6,746 nt of DNA, taken from assembly GCA_020720565.1 (NCBI GenBank), contig DYOK01000149.1, forward strand, positions 1 to 6,746. The letters run 5' to 3'. This stretch comes from Acetofilamentum sp. GTDB lineage: Bacteria; Bacteroidota; Bacteroidia; Bacteroidales; JAFGXI01. The notes beneath the pieces were generated by a model. It was given only the letters and a program-made list of their open reading frames with translations. It did not search any database and was not told the DNA's origin. This document shows positions 6,364-6,746 of this stretch, in pieces. Each line of letters opens with the position of its first letter. Position 1 is the stretch's first letter. The position numbers and the translations under genes were made by a program.

Positions 6364-6508
6364 ATGAACAGTCAAAAATACAAAACAATGGGTAATAAGT
6401 CATTATTTGACCAGCAATTTACAACAGAAAAAACTGGAAGAAATTGGCAATCCGTTGGTAATGGTAAGTAAAGTAATAGATTTTGAAATGTTTAGAGAAT
6501 TATTAGAA
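6364..6508 (+). pseudogene. Truncated, frameshifted IS5-type transposase (N-terminal fragment)
   Basis: ATG at 6364 or, more like the family, at 6388 opens MGNKSLFDQQFTTEK. One base must then be skipped in the A6 run at 6428-6433, and the next frame (from CTG at 6434) continues LEEIGNPLVMVSKVIDFEMF and RELLE. Joined together, this matches the start of IS5-family transposases, whose N-terminus typically reads LFD..F..EKL...GDPL.KL...IDFE.FR..LE. Without the skip the frame stops at TAA 6469-6471. Family resemblance ends at about 6508, where sequence of a different gene begins, so the whole DDE catalytic domain is missing. The protein cannot be active. The left end of the element is not certain; the GGGGAGTTCTATAAATT stretch at about 6290-6306 is a possible terminal repeat, but its partner end is not in the window. 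Confidence 0.72.
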
Positions 6509-6510
6509 TT

Positions 6511-6746
6511 AATAACTGGGATACACCTAGTGATACAATAACAGCTACTAGACCAGAAATACATCCTAATAGAGAAAGACGTATGTCGGTTAGAGAATGT
6601 GCAATTATTCAAACATTTCCTGATGATTTTGTTTTTCATGGTAGCTTAGGAAATATGTATAAACAAATTGGTAATGCTGTTCCTGTTTTATTAGGAAAAA
6701 GAATAGCAGAAGCGATTAAAAAAGAATTAGATAATTATGAAAACAA
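6511..6746 (+). pseudogene. C-terminal remnant of a DNA (cytosine-5-)methyltransferase, running off the right edge
   Basis: The frame beginning at about 6511 translates as NNWDTPSDTITATRPEIHPN, then RERRMSVRECAIIQTFPDDF, FVFHGSLGNMYKQIGNAVP and LLGKRIAEAIKKEL. This is the end of a C5-cytosine methyltransferase: the end of the target-recognition region (WDTPSDTIT), motif IX (RECAIIQTFPDDF) and motif X (QIGNAVP). These enzymes methylate cytosine using S-adenosylmethionine and usually belong to type II restriction-modification systems. Motifs I, IV (the Pro-Cys catalytic loop), VI and VIII are absent, because the sequence immediately upstream is the transposase fragment. In-frame stops at 6469, 6484 and 6493 block any extension, so it is a non-functional remnant. 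The visible frame has no stop before base 6746, but it is near the usual C-terminal end of the family. A restriction endonuclease gene could lie to the right. Confidence 0.82.

Noticed and set aside
6403..6639. 78-residue minus-strand frame across the transposase/methyltransferase junction
   Set aside because: The plus strand carries recognisable transposase and methyltransferase motifs over the same bases, so the minus-strand frame is a by-product.
1..6746. CRISPR array, tRNA or rRNA genes
   Set aside because: No regularly spaced direct repeats, no cloverleaf-like segments with a GGTTCGAATCC-like arm, and no rRNA-like conserved blocks were seen on either strand.

Overview
The window looks like a chromosome segment of a Bacteroidota bacterium, probably an anaerobic or fermentative member of the Bacteroidales group. 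This is inferred from four things: the protein types, start codons preceded by A-rich leaders with no Shine-Dalgarno sequence, TAnnTTTG-like promoter boxes, and a moderate-GC coding / AT-rich intergenic contrast with frequent TCG and CGA codons. The exact genus cannot be read from the sequence.

Layout. Positions 1-193 are intergenic, possibly with the start of a divergent minus-strand gene at the left edge. Positions 194-1297 (+) encode aminomethyltransferase, the T-protein of the glycine cleavage system, followed by a strong hairpin terminator (1317-1354). Positions 1541-3229 (+) encode an EttA-type ABC-F translation factor. A hairpin flanked by A and T runs (3249-3289) serves as a shared terminator between ettA and the convergent operon that follows. 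That operon is on the minus strand: an FNR/PyrK-like flavoprotein (5624 to 4785) followed after 6 bases by a GltD-like iron-sulfur flavoprotein (4778 to 3306). Together they match the two subunits of the NADH-dependent ferredoxin:NADP+ oxidoreductase NfnAB.

From about 5625 to the end the window changes character. It is AT-rich and holds no intact gene. I see a possible decayed membrane-protein gene (5936-6163, +) and a short unrecognised C-terminal-like reading frame on the minus strand (6304 to 6158). Next comes the N-terminus of an IS5-type transposase broken by a one-base frameshift in an A run (6364 to about 6508). Butted directly against it is the C-terminus of a DNA cytosine-5 methyltransferase with motifs IX and X (about 6511 to the right edge). 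This is a small graveyard of mobile and restriction-modification DNA next to housekeeping genes.

Functional links: GcvT with the rest of the glycine cleavage system feeds one-carbon units to tetrahydrofolate and yields NADH. NfnAB balances NADH, NADPH and ferredoxin pools. EttA tunes translation initiation to the ATP/ADP ratio. They share a housekeeping, energy-linked theme, but there is no sign that gcvT, ettA and nfn form one transcription unit. I did not find a convincing new biological system. The most unusual part is the transposase/methyltransferase junction at the right end.
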